Shown: positions 42,447 through 52,461, numbered from the stretch's first letter. The stretch: 64,000 nt of DNA from UBA3103 sp002365855 (GCA_030627625.1 DAOURR010000001.1:1-64000), one strand, 5' to 3'. Made by a program: numbers and translations. The notes: generated by a model not told the origin, from the letters alone.

Positions 42447-44843
42447 TTATTTAATTTCTATACCTTTTAATTCGGTAAGGTTGTTAAGGTCATTGGCCTT
42501 GATAAATTTCTTGGACAGAGTATAGAGGACATCGTCGATATAGAGAATGCGTTCGATATTTTTTTCGCTGTTATACCAGTAGTTGCCGGCCTTGAGGTAG
42601 TCATCACCGGAAAGGTGAGTGATTTTACCCTTCAACACAAAGCCGCTAGTCAGGTCAAAGTTATATACATAGGCGCCCTGGTAAGCAAAGCTGCCATACT
42701 CCGGAAAGGATGTGCCGGGCTTTGTGTTGTCTCCCTGCACTGACATGACGGTGACGGGAAACGCCAGCAAGTTTTTATCCTTCGAAAACAGCAGGGCCTT
42801 GTGGTTGCGCAGCAGCTCTGAATCTGTACCCCTGTCGCCAATGTTTTCCCTGAACTTTTCAACTGGGTTTTTTACGTCACTTACGTCAAACAATGCCATC
42901 TTCATGCCCTGGTAAAAAGCCATGCTTTCTCCGCCCATACCCTTGGACCCTATTTCTATTGTATCCTTACCGAAACCGATTACATGGTTCTCATCATAAG
43001 GGTGCAGGTAGTCGCTATAACCAGGTATCTTTAACGCACCGAGAATACTGGGATGTGCAGGATCTTTTAAATCAAGCACAAAGAACGGGTCTACATTTTT
43101 GAAAGTGACCATGTAGCCCCTGTCTCCAACGAATCTGACAGAGTAAATCCTTTCACCAGGAGCGATGTCTTCAATTTTCCCTACTATCATTAAACTGCTG
43201 TTCAGTATATAAACATTGTTTTTTGACGTGTAATCTCCGGAGCGCCAGGAATCTCCCCGGGTCGTGGCAACGCGGAAATTATTATTGTGTTCGTCCATGG
43301 AAAACTGGTTCAGTAGTGTTCCGGGCACCTCGCCGCTGGCAGTGTTAGTTATGCGCCCATCACTCAAAGCAAATTTATATAATTTTGTATTGCTTGTATC
43401 ATATGAAGGAAAGATTCTTTTAAGCAATCCTGTGTCGATTTCTACAAGCGGTATGGCATAACTGTAACTGGTTAAGGCCACATATAAATTGTTGGTTGAA
43501 GCGTATATATTTTGACCTGCTCCCAGGTAGCTCGAAACACTGGCCTTCTCATCCGGACGTCCCAGGTTAAACCCGGCGGTGATCAGGTAGTTGGGTTCAA
43601 CGAAACCAGGGAAGCATTTGATTTCCGGGTAATCAATCGAAATAAATTCATCATTTACCGCAGTATCACGGTACATTGGTTTGGGATCCATTATTTCGCC
43701 CTTAGGGTAAAAATAAATGTGCTTGTTAGCCAGGAGATAAAGCGACTGTCCTATTTTTCGGGAAGATACATAGCTGCCGGTAAGTTCAACCTCCCGCTCC
43801 TGTTTGATGTTTGTTTTGTCCTCGATGTTGTAAACAATGGCCTTGACCAGTTCCTGGTAATACGGCGGCATCATTTCCGGCGCCGTATCGCCCCTGTAAT
43901 CAAGGTCGTATGCATATGTATTACTGCTGCCTATTACTACAAGGTGGTTTTCGTCAACGTATATTTCCTGCGGTGAAAAATTTTTTTCAGCGTAGTTCAA
44001 GGTGCTGACAACTGCCAGGTCACTGGCGGGGAAAGCTTTGGCAATGACGATCCTTTCACGGTTCACCTGATAAATATAAGTCCCGTCGGTCTTCACGATA
44101 TCAGCTTCATCAACGCCCTCTACCTGGACGTTCGTTTTAGAGTAATCAGCTGGACCGGAAGCTCCGGTTCCTAAAGGCACACCGGTTTCGGCCGCTTGTT
44201 TCATAGACTCCGGTGCGGCATTCCTTAATGGCATGGCACTTACTGAGTCTTCCAGGTAGTAAACTTGTCCACTTCTGGCTAAATTGGCTTTTTCCAATAG
44301 ATCTTTTAAGTTATCGTAAGTTCCTACGGTGGGCAGCGTTGCTTCACCTGGTACAAGTCCGGGCAAATTCCCGGGAGGCCCGATCAATACAGACTGGCTG
44401 GCTTGATCCCAGCCAACTTCGTAACCAAAGGCTTCTGCAATATATCTGGCAGGCATATAGACCCGGTTATTTCGCATTACAGGTGAAATTTCCATAGACA
44501 CAGGACGGTCGTTTATGTGCAGAATCCTATCTCCTAGCGCTGCAACTACTGACGTTTCACCTAAGCTAATCGTTACCGTATTTGCTGAAGCGCTCCACAC
44601 TACCTGGTCCTCAGGTACGCCCAGCGCTAGTGCAAGGTAGCGAACAGGGACAAGCGTCCGGCCGTTTTCTATAAAAGGAACAGCGTCCATTGCTTTAATC
44701 TGGCCGTCTGTAATATAATTCATTTGGCCAGGAACAAAAATAGCGTTGTGACTAGGAGAGGCGTTAGCTCCAGGCATCAGCCGCAGGGTAAGAACAGTGA
44801 CAAGAGCCAGGGAAAGAGCCAACAAGATTTTAGCTTTTTTCAC
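42447..44843 (-). CDS. Secreted beta-propeller protein with copper-amine-oxidase-like N-terminal domain
   Basis: A 798-residue exported protein. The start at GTG 44843 (KKAKILLALSLAL) follows GAGG at seven bases and gives a clear signal peptide ending near GANASP; the open frame extends 14 codons further. Residues ~30-160 are a copper-amine-oxidase N-terminal-like repeat region (ENGRTLVPVRYLALALG, NNRVYMPARYIAEAFGYEVGWDQ), common in Clostridia surface proteins and not catalytic. The rest is the 'Beta_propel' family (GVDEADIVKTDGTYIYQVN), an eight-blade-like domain of unknown role. It is divergent from a GntR-type regulator. Confidence 0.87.
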   Translation of the reverse strand: MKKAKILLALSLALVTVLTLRLMPGANASPSHNAIFVPGQMNYITDGQIKAMDAVPFIENGRTLVPVRYLALALGVPEDQVVWSASANTVTISLGETSVVAALGDRILHINDRPVSMEISPVMRNNRVYMPARYIAEAFGYEVGWDQASQSVLIGPPGNLPGLVPGEATLPTVGTYDNLKDLLEKANLARSGQVYYLEDSVSAMPLRNAAPESMKQAAETGVPLGTGASGPADYSKTNVQVEGVDEADIVKTDGTYIYQVNRERIVIAKAFPASDLAVVSTLNYAEKNFSPQEIYVDENHLVVIGSSNTYAYDLDYRGDTAPEMMPPYYQELVKAIVYNIEDKTNIKQEREVELTGSYVSSRKIGQSLYLLANKHIYFYPKGEIMDPKPMYRDTAVNDEFISIDYPEIKCFPGFVEPNYLITAGFNLGRPDEKASVSSYLGAGQNIYASTNNLYVALTSYSYAIPLVEIDTGLLKRIFPSYDTSNTKLYKFALSDGRITNTASGEVPGTLLNQFSMDEHNNNFRVATTRGDSWRSGDYTSKNNVYILNSSLMIVGKIEDIAPGERIYSVRFVGDRGYMVTFKNVDPFFVLDLKDPAHPSILGALKIPGYSDYLHPYDENHVIGFGKDTIEIGSKGMGGESMAFYQGMKMALFDVSDVKNPVEKFRENIGDRGTDSELLRNHKALLFSKDKNLLAFPVTVMSVQGDNTKPGTSFPEYGSFAYQGAYVYNFDLTSGFVLKGKITHLSGDDYLKAGNYWYNSEKNIERILYIDDVLYTLSKKFIKANDLNNLTELKGIEIK

Positions 44844-44951
44844 AGTACAACCTCGCTTTCGTATATTTACTACTTTGACGTACAAAGTATAGGATATGGT
44901 TCATTTTGCCAGGGTTTATTTTACTGTATAATATTGTTTAACATTGACAGC

Positions 44952-44970
44952 CAAAAAGACTGTCTTTTTG
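44952..44970. promoter_or_regulatory. 19-bp perfect palindrome, candidate operator
   Basis: CAAAAAGAC-T-GTCTTTTTG is a perfect dyad with a single central base, too tight for an RNA hairpin, in the gap between the divergent beta-propeller and GntR genes. TATAAT lies 13 bases downstream on the plus strand (44984-44989), and TTGGCT on the minus strand overlaps the edge, so a bound regulator could control both genes. Confidence 0.5.
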
Positions 44971-45021
44971 ACGGAATTAATTATATAATGTAATGAAAAT
45001 GCAAAAACAACATAGATTAAT

Positions 45022-45474
45022 GTGCTATTATTGGATACAATCAATAATACAATCAATAATACGGTCAATAATACGGGCGTGACCCTGCATATTGCCCGTT
45101 ATGTCACCATCGCCATGGATTTGGCCGAAAGAGTGGCAAACGGCAATTACAAGGAGGAACAAAAGATATCCGGTCGATCAACTCTGGCGGGTATCTACAA
45201 TGTTTCGCCGGAAACCGTCCGGCGGGCTCTGTCATTATTACAGGAGGCGGGTGTAGTCAGAGTAGTTCCCGGGACAGGCGTATACGTAAATTCAGTGGAA
45301 GCCGCACGTGACTACCTGGCCGAGTCCAGTCAGTATAAAGTGATCCTGGATATGCAGGAGAGGTTATCAGGTCTCGTTCGGGAGAGGAACAGGCTGAACG
45401 CTGATATAGAGCACCTGACCTCCGAATTGCTGGATTATGTCTTAAGTGTTCTTTCCGCAAGACATAAGATATAA
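45022..45474 (+). CDS. GntR-family transcriptional regulator, short form
   Basis: A protein of up to 150 residues with a winged helix-turn-helix: RYVTIAMDLAERVANGNYKEEQKISGRSTLAGIYNVSPETVRRALSLLQEAGVV, then PGTGVYV. The C-terminal ~55 residues are a coiled-coil-like helix (MQERLSGLVRERNRLNADIEHL) and not a full ligand-binding domain. The start is uncertain: GTG 45022, TTG 45031 and GTG 45079 are in frame and none has a clear ribosome binding site. The first option would translate three 12-base repeats as (TINN)n. Divergent from the beta-propeller gene, which is a likely target. Confidence 0.8.
   Translation: MLLLDTINNTINNTVNNTGVTLHIARYVTIAMDLAERVANGNYKEEQKISGRSTLAGIYNVSPETVRRALSLLQEAGVVRVVPGTGVYVNSVEAARDYLAESSQYKVILDMQERLSGLVRERNRLNADIEHLTSELLDYVLSVLSARHKI
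45037..45072 (+). repeat. Three tandem 12-bp repeats at the GntR gene start
   Basis: ACAATCAATAAT occurs at 45037-45048 and 45049-45060, and with two changes (ACGGTCAATAAT) at 45061-45072. The unit is a multiple of three, so the reading frame is kept. It lies where the translation start of the regulator is unclear. Confidence 0.75.
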
Positions 45475-45543
45475 ACATTTTGTACTACCTGCATCCTGTG
45501 ACGCAGGCAAAGAAGCAATCATAAAAAGCATTACGCGCAGTGG

Positions 45544-45572
45544 TTGACATACTTCAAGACGGGTCATATAAT
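45544..45572 (+). promoter_or_regulatory. Sigma-A promoter of the riboflavin operon
   Basis: TTGACA (45544-45549), a 17-base spacer and TATAAT (45567-45572), both perfect consensus hexamers, 24 bases before the FMN riboswitch. Confidence 0.9.
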
Positions 45573-45596
45573 AACTTTATAACTAAATACGGTTAA

Positions 45597-45719
45597 CCTT
45601 CAGGGACGGGTGCAATTCCCTACCGGCGGTATGGTCTTAAAAACCGAGCCCGCGAACCCTAAACGGGTTGATCCGGTGCAAAACCGGGGCCGACAGTAAG
45701 AGTCTGGATGGGAGAAGGG
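45597..45719 (+). ncRNA. FMN riboswitch (RFN element)
   Basis: Conserved RFN segments are present in order: CAGGGACGGGTGCAATTCCC, TACCGGCGGTA, AGCCCGCGA, GATCCGGTGCAAAACCGG, GGCCGACAGT and GGATGGGAGAAG. It lies between a consensus promoter and ribD, with a terminator hairpin after it, so FMN should stop transcription of the rib operon. Confidence 0.96.
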
Positions 45720-45777
45720 ATATAATGCCTTTTTAATGCATTTTTAAGGCCTTTTGCTTTTTTTCTGGAAAACGAAT

Positions 45778-45808
45778 AGCCCTGAGGTTTAAGCCACAGG
45801 GCTTTTCT
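45778..45808 (+). terminator. Expression-platform terminator of the FMN riboswitch
   Basis: The stem AGCCCTG / CAGGGCT (45778-45784, 45797-45803) is followed by TTTCT, about 50 bases before the ribD start. Confidence 0.75.
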
Positions 45809-45859
45809 GTATTTAAAGCAGGAAGCATGATTATAAAAACAATGGCGGGATAGGTATTA

Positions 45860-46960
45860 ATGGACGATAGATTTATGCAAATGGCTCTGGATCTGGCCTC
45901 CATGGCCCGGGGACGCACCAGCCCTAATCCCATGGTAGGGGCGGTTGTGGTTAAGAGAGGCAACGTCATAGGCCGCGGTTATCACCATCATGCCGGATCT
46001 CCCCACGCTGAAGTCCATGCTCTCAATGAGGCCGGGGCGGATGCCAGGGGTGCGACATTATATGTGACCCTGGAGCCGTGCTGTCACCATGGGCGAACAG
46101 GGCCATGTACTGAGCTCATTATTAAAGCGGGTATATCAAGGGTAGTGGCTGCCACGGCTGACCCGAATCCCATTGTTGCCGGGAAAGGGCTAAAGATACT
46201 GAGAGAAGCCGGGCTGGAAGTAACCACGGGTATTATGGAAAAAGACGCCCGGATACTTAATGAGGTATTTAACAAGTATATTACCACCGGGCGCCCCTTC
46301 GTGGTCGTCAAGGCTGCTGTAAGCCTGGACGGGAAGATAGCTACCCGCACCGGAAAGTCTAAATGGATCACCGGCTCCGAGGCCAGGGCCTATGGTCACC
46401 AGATGAGGGACTGGTACGACTCCATAATGGTAGGCATCGGAACAGTTCTAGCCGATAACCCCTCCTTGACCACCCGGCTGCCAGGCGGGGGTGGGAGAGA
46501 TCCAGTGCGGATTATTTTGGACAGCCAGGCCCGCACCCCTTTGAACGCCGGGGTGTTAAACCAGCGGTCCGAGGCTCTCACAATAATTGCAAGCACTGCC
46601 CGTGCCCACCCGGCAAGGGTTAAGGCTCTGAAAAGTGCCGGTATAGAAGTGTTGACGGTAAACGATGGGCCCCGGGTAGACCTGATTAAATTAATGGAAC
46701 TCCTGGGAGCAAAGGAAATTACTTCTGTTCTTGTTGAAGGCGGGGCTGGAGTTCACGGTTCTGCAATAGCGGCAGGGATAGTGGACAAAGCGGCCTGGTT
46801 TATAGCCCCGAAGATTATAGGCGGGCAGGATGCTCCAGGTCCTGTAGGCGGCGAGGGAGCTGGCGATCTAACCGAGGCGGCAGTACTGGAACGGTTGACT
46901 GTAAGTCGTCTGGGCTCTGATCTCCGCATTGAGGGATACTTTACCCGCGGAGGTGGATAA
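45860..46960 (+). CDS. ribD: Bifunctional diaminohydroxyphosphoribosylaminopyrimidine deaminase / uracil reductase
   Basis: A 366-residue RibD doing steps two and three of riboflavin synthesis from GTP. The N-terminal zinc deaminase domain has HAEVHALNEAG and EPCCHHGRTGPC; the C-terminal reductase has KAAVSLDGKIATRTGKSKWITG, GIGTVLADNPSLTTR and LVEGGAGVHGS. First gene of ribD-ribE-ribBA-ribH. Confidence 0.97.
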   Translation: MDDRFMQMALDLASMARGRTSPNPMVGAVVVKRGNVIGRGYHHHAGSPHAEVHALNEAGADARGATLYVTLEPCCHHGRTGPCTELIIKAGISRVVAATADPNPIVAGKGLKILREAGLEVTTGIMEKDARILNEVFNKYITTGRPFVVVKAAVSLDGKIATRTGKSKWITGSEARAYGHQMRDWYDSIMVGIGTVLADNPSLTTRLPGGGGRDPVRIILDSQARTPLNAGVLNQRSEALTIIASTARAHPARVKALKSAGIEVLTVNDGPRVDLIKLMELLGAKEITSVLVEGGAGVHGSAIAAGIVDKAAWFIAPKIIGGQDAPGPVGGEGAGDLTEAAVLERLTVSRLGSDLRIEGYFTRGGG

Positions 46961-46963
46961 ATA

Positions 46964-47614
46964 GTGTTTACGGGTATTATCGAGGAACTTGGTATGTTGC
47001 TGGCCGTCCGCCGGGGGACCAATTCAGCCCAGCTTGTCATCAATGCGGAAAAAATACTGGATGGCAGCCGTGTAGGCGACAGTGTAGCGGTTAATGGCGT
47101 CTGCCTCACTGCGGCGCAAATCAACGGCTCTAGTTTTACCGCCGACGTGATGGCGGAAACTCTCGGCAAGACAAACCTTGGCGCCCTGAAGTCTGGTGAC
47201 AGGGTGAACCTGGAACGGGCGCTGCGTCTGGGAGACAGGCTTGGTGGCCATATCGTCAGCGGGCATATTGACGGAGTAGGGGTGATCATCAGGCAGGAAA
47301 AGCATGACATTGCCATAATCATTGACATCAAGGCGCCCGTTGAGGTAATGCGTTATATCATTAAAAAAGGATCAGTAGCCATTGACGGGACCAGCCTTAC
47401 CGTTGTCAATTTTGGCGCGGACTATTTCAGGGTGTCGCTGATTCCCCATACTGCCCATGCTACCACACTGGGCTTTAAAAAAGCGGGAGATTCGGTGAAC
47501 CTGGAAGCGGATGTAATGGCAAAATACATTGAAAGGCTTTTACACCAGCGCGGCCACACCGGGCAGGAGCCGGGGGTCAGTATGAGTTTGCTGGCTGAAC
47601 ACGGATTCATTTAA
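46964..47614 (+). CDS. ribE: Riboflavin synthase alpha chain
   Basis: A 216-residue enzyme dismutating two 6,7-dimethyl-8-ribityllumazines to riboflavin. The two tandem lumazine-binding barrels begin MFTGIIEELG and GDRLGGHIVSGHIDGVG, with VNGVCLT and IDGTSLTV at corresponding sites. GTG 46964 follows ribD after three bases. Confidence 0.97.
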   Translation: MFTGIIEELGMLLAVRRGTNSAQLVINAEKILDGSRVGDSVAVNGVCLTAAQINGSSFTADVMAETLGKTNLGALKSGDRVNLERALRLGDRLGGHIVSGHIDGVGVIIRQEKHDIAIIIDIKAPVEVMRYIIKKGSVAIDGTSLTVVNFGADYFRVSLIPHTAHATTLGFKKAGDSVNLEADVMAKYIERLLHQRGHTGQEPGVSMSLLAEHGFI

Positions 47615-47664
47615 CTCATTTAACATAAAGATTAACGAAAGCCCGATCACAAGGAGGCAGGACA

Positions 47665-48876
47665 GTGAAATTTAACACCATTGAGGAAGCGATTGAAGAT
47701 ATCAGACAGGGCAAAATAATTGTTGCTGTCGATGATGAAGATCGTGAAAATGAAGGCGACTTAATTATGGCAGCCGAAAAGGTTACCCCTGAAGCAATCA
47801 ACTTTATGGCTTCTCATGGCCGAGGTTTAATTTGCCTGCCCATCTTGGGGAAGCGTCTTGATGAACTGGACTTGCCGGCTATGGTAAGCCACAATACCGA
47901 TCCTCATGCCACAGCTTTTACTGTATCTGTTGACGCCAAAGAGTGTACGACCGGGATCTCCGCCCACGAGAGGGCCATGACTGTTAAAGCTGTTTTAGAT
48001 CCCAATACTAAACCAGCTGACCTGCGTAGGCCGGGGCATGTATTTCCCCTGCGGGCAAAGGATGGTGGGGTTTTGCGGCGGGCAGGGCATACCGAGGCAA
48101 CTGTGGATTTGACCATTATGGCGGGCTTGTACCCCGCAGGTGTAATCTGCGAGATCATGAAGGAAGACGGTACTATGGCCAGGGTGCCTGAATTGATGGA
48201 ATTTGTTAAGATGCACAACCTGAAGATCATTACAATAGCTAGCCTGATCCAGTACAGGAGACGCACTGAGCGCTTAGTTAAACGGGTAGATATGGCAAAA
48301 CTTCCGACAAGGTACGGTGAGTTTACCGCTGTAGCCTATGAAAGCATTCTGGACGGTAAGGGACATATTGCGCTGGTCATGGGCGACCTGGAAGAAGCAA
48401 AGGAACCCCTGGTGAGGGTGCACTCGGAGTGTTTAACGGGAGATGTGTTTGGATCGGTTCGCTGCGATTGCGGCGACCAGTTGGCCCGTGCTATGGAGAT
48501 GATTGCTGAGGAAGGGTCAGGTGTGCTGCTTTATATGCGCCAGGAGGGAAGGGGAATCGGGCTACTAAATAAAATCCGCGCCTATCACCTTCAGGATCAG
48601 GGCAAAGATACTGTAGAGGCAAACCTGCTGCTAGGATTTCCGGCAGACTTAAGAGATTACGGTCTTGGAGCACAGATACTATCCGACCTGGGACTTAAGA
48701 GAATTCGCCTGATAACCAACAATCCCCGTAAAATTGCAGGTTTGGAGGGACACGGCCTGGATGTTGTAGAGCGTGTGCCGATTATTATCCATCCTGGTAA
48801 ATGCAATCGTTTTTACTTGTCCACCAAGCAGAAAAAGCTCGGGCACCTGCTTAATATCAGCGGTGGTGAGCGTTAA
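47665..48876 (+). CDS. ribBA: Bifunctional DHBP synthase / GTP cyclohydrolase II
   Basis: A 403-residue fusion. The N-terminal part (about 1-200) makes 3,4-dihydroxy-2-butanone-4-P from ribulose-5-[17 protein letters not shown] and [13 protein letters not shown]. The C-terminal part opens [24 protein letters not shown] with the zinc cysteines, [19 protein letters not shown] and [15 protein letters not shown] ending. GTG 47665 follows AAGGAGG. Confidence 0.97.
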   Translation: MKFNTIEEAIEDIRQGKIIVAVDDEDRENEGDLIMAAEKVTPEAINFMASHGRGLICLPILGKRLDELDLPAMVSHNTDPHATAFTVSVDAKECTTGISAHERAMTVKAVLDPNTKPADLRRPGHVFPLRAKDGGVLRRAGHTEATVDLTIMAGLYPAGVICEIMKEDGTMARVPELMEFVKMHNLKIITIASLIQYRRRTERLVKRVDMAKLPTRYGEFTAVAYESILDGKGHIALVMGDLEEAKEPLVRVHSECLTGDVFGSVRCDCGDQLARAMEMIAEEGSGVLLYMRQEGRGIGLLNKIRAYHLQDQGKDTVEANLLLGFPADLRDYGLGAQILSDLGLKRIRLITNNPRKIAGLEGHGLDVVERVPIIIHPGKCNRFYLSTKQKKLGHLLNISGGER

Positions 48877-48926
48877 AATATTTTCAATAACAGAAAAAGC
48901 TATAACTGAAGGGGGAAGATCGGGTT

Positions 48927-49394
48927 ATGAAATTTTACGAAGGAAACCTTTTGGGACAGGGCCTAAAATTTGGATTGATTGCAGGCCGTTTTAACGAATT
49001 TATCACCAATAAGCTGCTGAGCGGAGCATTGGATTCATTGAGCCGTCACGGAGTTTTAGAGCAGGACATCGAGGTGGCCTGGGTGCCCGGAGCGTTTGAA
49101 ATACCGCTGGTAGCGAGCAGGATGGCCTCCACGATGAAATATGACGCGGTCATTTGTCTCGGAGCAGTGATTCGCGGCGCGACACCCCACTTTGACTACG
49201 TGGCCAGTGAAGTCACCAAGGGTGTGGCAAAGGTTGGACTGGACAGTGGAGTGCCTACCATTTTCGGAGTAATTACTTCTGACACCATTGAGCAGGCTAT
49301 CGAAAGGGCCGGCACTAAGGCTGGTAATAAAGGGTGGGATGCTGCGGTAACTGCCATTGAAATGGCCAACTTGATCAAAAATATGACCGGGTAA
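48927..49394 (+). CDS. ribH: 6,7-dimethyl-8-ribityllumazine synthase
   Basis: A 155-residue subunit of the lumazine synthase capsid. Motifs: [52 protein letters not shown] with the catalytic His, and [24 protein letters not shown]. Last gene of the rib operon, with a terminator about 35 bases later. Confidence 0.97.
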   Translation: MKFYEGNLLGQGLKFGLIAGRFNEFITNKLLSGALDSLSRHGVLEQDIEVAWVPGAFEIPLVASRMASTMKYDAVICLGAVIRGATPHFDYVASEVTKGVAKVGLDSGVPTIFGVITSDTIEQAIERAGTKAGNKGWDAAVTAIEMANLIKNMTG

Positions 49395-49430
49395 TTTCTC
49401 TGCGTCAAATATAAATGCATTGGATAAAAC

Positions 49431-49458
49431 AAAAAAAACGGCTGAAGCCGCTTTTTTT
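49431..49458. terminator. Bidirectional terminator between ribH and rpmB
   Basis: An A8 run, CGGC-TGAA-GCCG and a T7 run form a short GC stem extended by A-T pairing with one bulge, between convergent genes. Confidence 0.65.
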
Positions 49459-49474
49459 CGGGAGAATATATAAA

Positions 49475-49666
49475 TTATATTGCGCGCTGGACCTTCCCGC
49501 TTCTGATACAACGGGTACACACCAGCACCTTTTTCGGAGTTCCGTCAACTATGGCCCTGACGCGCTGCAGGTTAGGAGCCCAGGTTCTTTTGGTCCGAAT
49601 ATGTGAGTGACTTAGCTTCATCCCGACGGCGATGCCTTTGCCGCATACGGAGCACTGTCTAGACAT
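49475..49666 (-). CDS. rpmB: 50S ribosomal protein L28
   Basis: A 63-residue L28 with KLSHSHIRTKRTWAPNLQRVRA, the conserved core, and cysteine pairs CSVCGKG and CTRCIRSGKV that form the zinc ribbon of the C+ variant. ATG 49666 follows AAAGGAGGTGT. It is divergent from recG. Confidence 0.97.
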   Translation of the reverse strand: MSRQCSVCGKGIAVGMKLSHSHIRTKRTWAPNLQRVRAIVDGTPKKVLVCTRCIRSGKVQRAI

Positions 49667-49818
49667 GGATACACCTCCTTTGAAACCACTTCTTCATTCT
49701 ACCAAAAAAGTATTTAGGCCGCAAGGGCTGTTCTACAGGATATATCCTTTTAATAGATGCTGCTTTAAATTATATTTACAAATAATTTTTAAACGCTAAA
49801 GATTCAAAGGGGTCGAAC

Positions 49819-51891
49819 ATGCCGCACGGTTTTTTTGAAAGGCCCATTGACAACATTAAAACAATCGGTTCAAAGCGTGCCGCAGACATGCATAAACTCG
49901 GAATTATGACTGCCAGGGATCTGCTGTATCATTTTCCCAGACGATATGAGGACCGCACGCGGCTCCAACCGGCAGGCGCCTGTGCTGGCGGGGAGACAGC
50001 CACGCTGCGGGGAACCGTCCTGGCCGCACAGGACTTAAAGCCCAGGCGCGGCTTAACCATAACGAAACTCGCCCTGCACGATGGTATCGGCATCTTTTAC
50101 GCTGTGTGGTTCAACCAGCCGTTTATTAAAAGAAACCTTCCGCCGGGTACGAATCTTTATCTTACCGGTAAGGTTGACAAGAGCTTTGGGTCTGTTCAGG
50201 TGACAGTGGAAGACTATGAGGTTGATGAAGGGGGAGACAGCCTTAGCGCCGGCCGGCTGGTTCCAGTTTACTCTTTGACCGGCCGCTTAAACCAACGCCT
50301 GATGAGGACTGTTGTCAAATCTGCCCTGGAGGGCCTGGAACCCCAAACCGGTGAATTCCTGCCCCTGAATATACTCAAGAAACTAAAACTGCCGCAGTTA
50401 ACGGAAGCACTGGCCGGGGTACACTATCCCGAACATGAAGCGGAGGCTTCGGCTGCCAGAAAACGTTTTATTTTTGAGGAGCTGTTTCTTTTTCAAGCAG
50501 CCCTGGCGCTGCGCCGGAGGCGCAATCTAAATAAAATCAAAAGGCATAGATATCTGACTGAGGGTGGACTGTTGCTTCCTTTTAAGGATAAACTGCCCTA
50601 CCGGCTCACTGACGGGCAGGAAAAAGTCTGGAGGGAAATCTCCTGTGATCTGAAGTCACCTTCACCAATGCACCGGCTCTTACAGGGAGACGTGGGCGCC
50701 GGGAAAACTGTAATATCAACCATGGCCCTGATCAGGGCGGTAGAAAGCGGGCTGCAGGGTGCTCTGATGGCTCCTACTGAAATATTGGCAGAACAGCATT
50801 ACCTGGTAATGAAGAAATCTCTAGCACCAATCGGGGTGGATGTCGAACTGCTGACCAGTGGTACGCGTAAAAAAGAAAAAGAGTCAATTTTGAAAAGGAT
50901 TCAGAATGGTGAGCTAAGTCTGCTGATTGGTACCCACAGCCTCATTCAAGAGGAAGTCTGTTTCAAAGAGCTGGGATTGGTTGTGGTCGACGAGCAGCAC
51001 AGGTTTGGTGTGCGTCAGAGGGCAACTCTTGAGAATAAAGGGTACCTTCCGGATACCCTGGTAATGACTGCAACTCCCATACCCCGAACTCTGGCCCTAA
51101 CTCTTTACGGTGACCTGGATATATCGGTGATAGGTGAACTGCCCCCGGGAAGGAAGGCTGTAAAAACTCATGCTGTTTTACCGGGAGCACTTTTTAAGGC
51201 CTACGGACTGATAAAAGAACAGATCAAGCAGGGGAGACAGGCCTATATTGTCTGTCCACTGGTGGAAGAGTCCGAAAAAATTGATCTTCAGGCAGCTGCT
51301 GAAATCGCGGCAAGACTTGCCTCAGAGGAGTTCAGCAGCTTCCAGGTTGGACTTTTGCACGGCCGGATGAAGGCCGACGAGAAGGAAAGAATAATGTCCC
51401 TTTTTCGGCGGGAAGAAATAAATATTCTTGTCTCCACCACGGTTATTGAAGTCGGAGTAGATATTCCCAACGCCACGGTGATGGTTGTGCTGGACGCTGA
51501 CCGTTTTGGATTGGCTCAACTCCACCAGCTGCGGGGCCGGGTGGGGCGAAGCAGCCACCAGTCTTATTGTATTCTTGTTGCGGACCCAAAAACCGATGAG
51601 GGCCGTGCCCGCTTGAAAGCTATGACAAGGACTGCGGATGGCTTTGCCTTGGCTGAGGAAGACCTTCGCCTGCGTGGTTCGGGTGAATTATATGGCACGC
51701 GGCAGTCCGGCCTTCCTGATTTCAAAATAGCTGATCTGTTAAGGGACTGGAAGATGCTTGAAGCAGCAAGGGAAGAAGCCCTGGCCTGGTCTGGGCGGTA
51801 TCCCGATTATCACGATAATGAAAGCCGGGTGCTTTTGAAAGAAATTAGGAGAAGGTTCTACAGTTCAGGTGATTTTTTTGGGGTAGGGTGA
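49819..51891 (+). CDS. recG: ATP-dependent DNA helicase RecG
   Basis: A 690-residue fork-reversal helicase. The N-terminal wedge/OB region precedes Walker [11 protein letters not shown], the DEQH box in [47 protein letters not shown] and the RecG-specific [16 protein letters not shown]. Length is typical. ATG 49819 with AAAGGGG upstream. Likely monocistronic. Confidence 0.97.
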   Translation: MPHGFFERPIDNIKTIGSKRAADMHKLGIMTARDLLYHFPRRYEDRTRLQPAGACAGGETATLRGTVLAAQDLKPRRGLTITKLALHDGIGIFYAVWFNQPFIKRNLPPGTNLYLTGKVDKSFGSVQVTVEDYEVDEGGDSLSAGRLVPVYSLTGRLNQRLMRTVVKSALEGLEPQTGEFLPLNILKKLKLPQLTEALAGVHYPEHEAEASAARKRFIFEELFLFQAALALRRRRNLNKIKRHRYLTEGGLLLPFKDKLPYRLTDGQEKVWREISCDLKSPSPMHRLLQGDVGAGKTVISTMALIRAVESGLQGALMAPTEILAEQHYLVMKKSLAPIGVDVELLTSGTRKKEKESILKRIQNGELSLLIGTHSLIQEEVCFKELGLVVVDEQHRFGVRQRATLENKGYLPDTLVMTATPIPRTLALTLYGDLDISVIGELPPGRKAVKTHAVLPGALFKAYGLIKEQIKQGRQAYIVCPLVEESEKIDLQAAAEIAARLASEEFSSFQVGLLHGRMKADEKERIMSLFRREEINILVSTTVIEVGVDIPNATVMVVLDADRFGLAQLHQLRGRVGRSSHQSYCILVADPKTDEGRARLKAMTRTADGFALAEEDLRLRGSGELYGTRQSGLPDFKIADLLRDWKMLEAAREEALAWSGRYPDYHDNESRVLLKEIRRRFYSSGDFFGVG

Positions 51892-51966
51892 CAAGGCTTA
51901 TAAAAATAGAAAAACGATGGTATAAAGCTAAATTTATTAAAGATTTTCATACTTAATATGATATTT

Positions 51967-51998
51967 AATGCTTTTTGATTCACAAGAAGCATTTTTTT
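51967..51998 (+). terminator. Terminator after recG
   Basis: The stem AATGCTT / AAGCATT (51967-51973, 51987-51993) is followed by a T run. Confidence 0.7.
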
Positions 51999-52143
51999 GT
52001 TTTTATTAAACTTAATGTGGGTATATAAACAGTAATTTATAAGTATATTAGATTGTTTTTGAAAAAAACTATTTACATATAAAAAACGAAGGATTTCAAC
52101 TAATTTCCATAGTTTATGATAGTTAATGAGGGAATATGTTCTA

Positions 52144-52173
52144 GCATAAAGACTTACGTGCGGGCTAATACTA
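52144..52173 (+). promoter_or_regulatory. Candidate sigma-G (forespore) promoter of SASP gene
   Basis: GCATA (52144-52148), an 18-base spacer and AATACTA (52167-52173) fit the known sigma-G pattern GHATR-N18-CATNHTA with one mismatch, 31 bases before the SASP start. Sigma-G control is known for alpha/beta SASP genes. Confidence 0.55.
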
Positions 52174-52203
52174 CATTTAGAAATAATCAAGGAGGTGAAA
52201 TCG

Positions 52204-52461
52204 TTGGCACAAGGTCAAAAAAGTAACCAAATCCTGATTCGTCAAGCTTCAAAGGCCATGGAAGACTTCAAATGGGAAACCGCCCGTGAGCTGGGCATCC
52301 AGGTTCCCGACAATGGGTACATGGGTGACCTGCCGTCCAGAATGAACGGCGCTATCGGTGGTAACATGGTAAAGAAGATGGTTGCAGCTTATGAAAACAG
52401 CCTGGCATCAGGCACGGTTCCTCCTACTCCCCAGGTAACTAATGCTAATCTTAACTATTAA
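52204..52461 (+). CDS. Small acid-soluble spore protein, alpha/beta type
   Basis: An 85-residue SASP: FKWETARELGI followed by GYMGDLPSRMNGAIGGNMVKKMV, the DNA-binding core. It ends in a Pro/Thr/Asn-rich tail. AAGGAGGTG ending at 52198 fits TTG 52204; the frame runs three codons further upstream. It should saturate forespore DNA and then be cut by Gpr at the FKWETA site during germination. The gpr gene lies immediately downstream on the other strand. Confidence 0.93.
   Translation: MAQGQKSNQILIRQASKAMEDFKWETARELGIQVPDNGYMGDLPSRMNGAIGGNMVKKMVAAYENSLASGTVPPTPQVTNANLNY

Larger units (their letters stand above)
51892..52203 (+). other. AT-rich intergenic stretch between recG and SASP gene
   Basis: A 312-base region holding the recG terminator in its first third and a candidate sigma-G promoter in the last 60 bases. 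The middle part (about 52000-52130) is very AT-rich and shows no ORF, repeat or RNA motif that I can support. Confidence 0.5.

Noticed and set aside
42712..43976. Several plus-strand ORFs inside the beta-propeller gene
   Set aside because: Antisense shadows of a well-supported minus-strand gene; they show no family motifs.
45037..45072. CRISPR-like repeats
   Set aside because: The units are 12 bp and directly adjacent, without spacers, and there are no cas genes.
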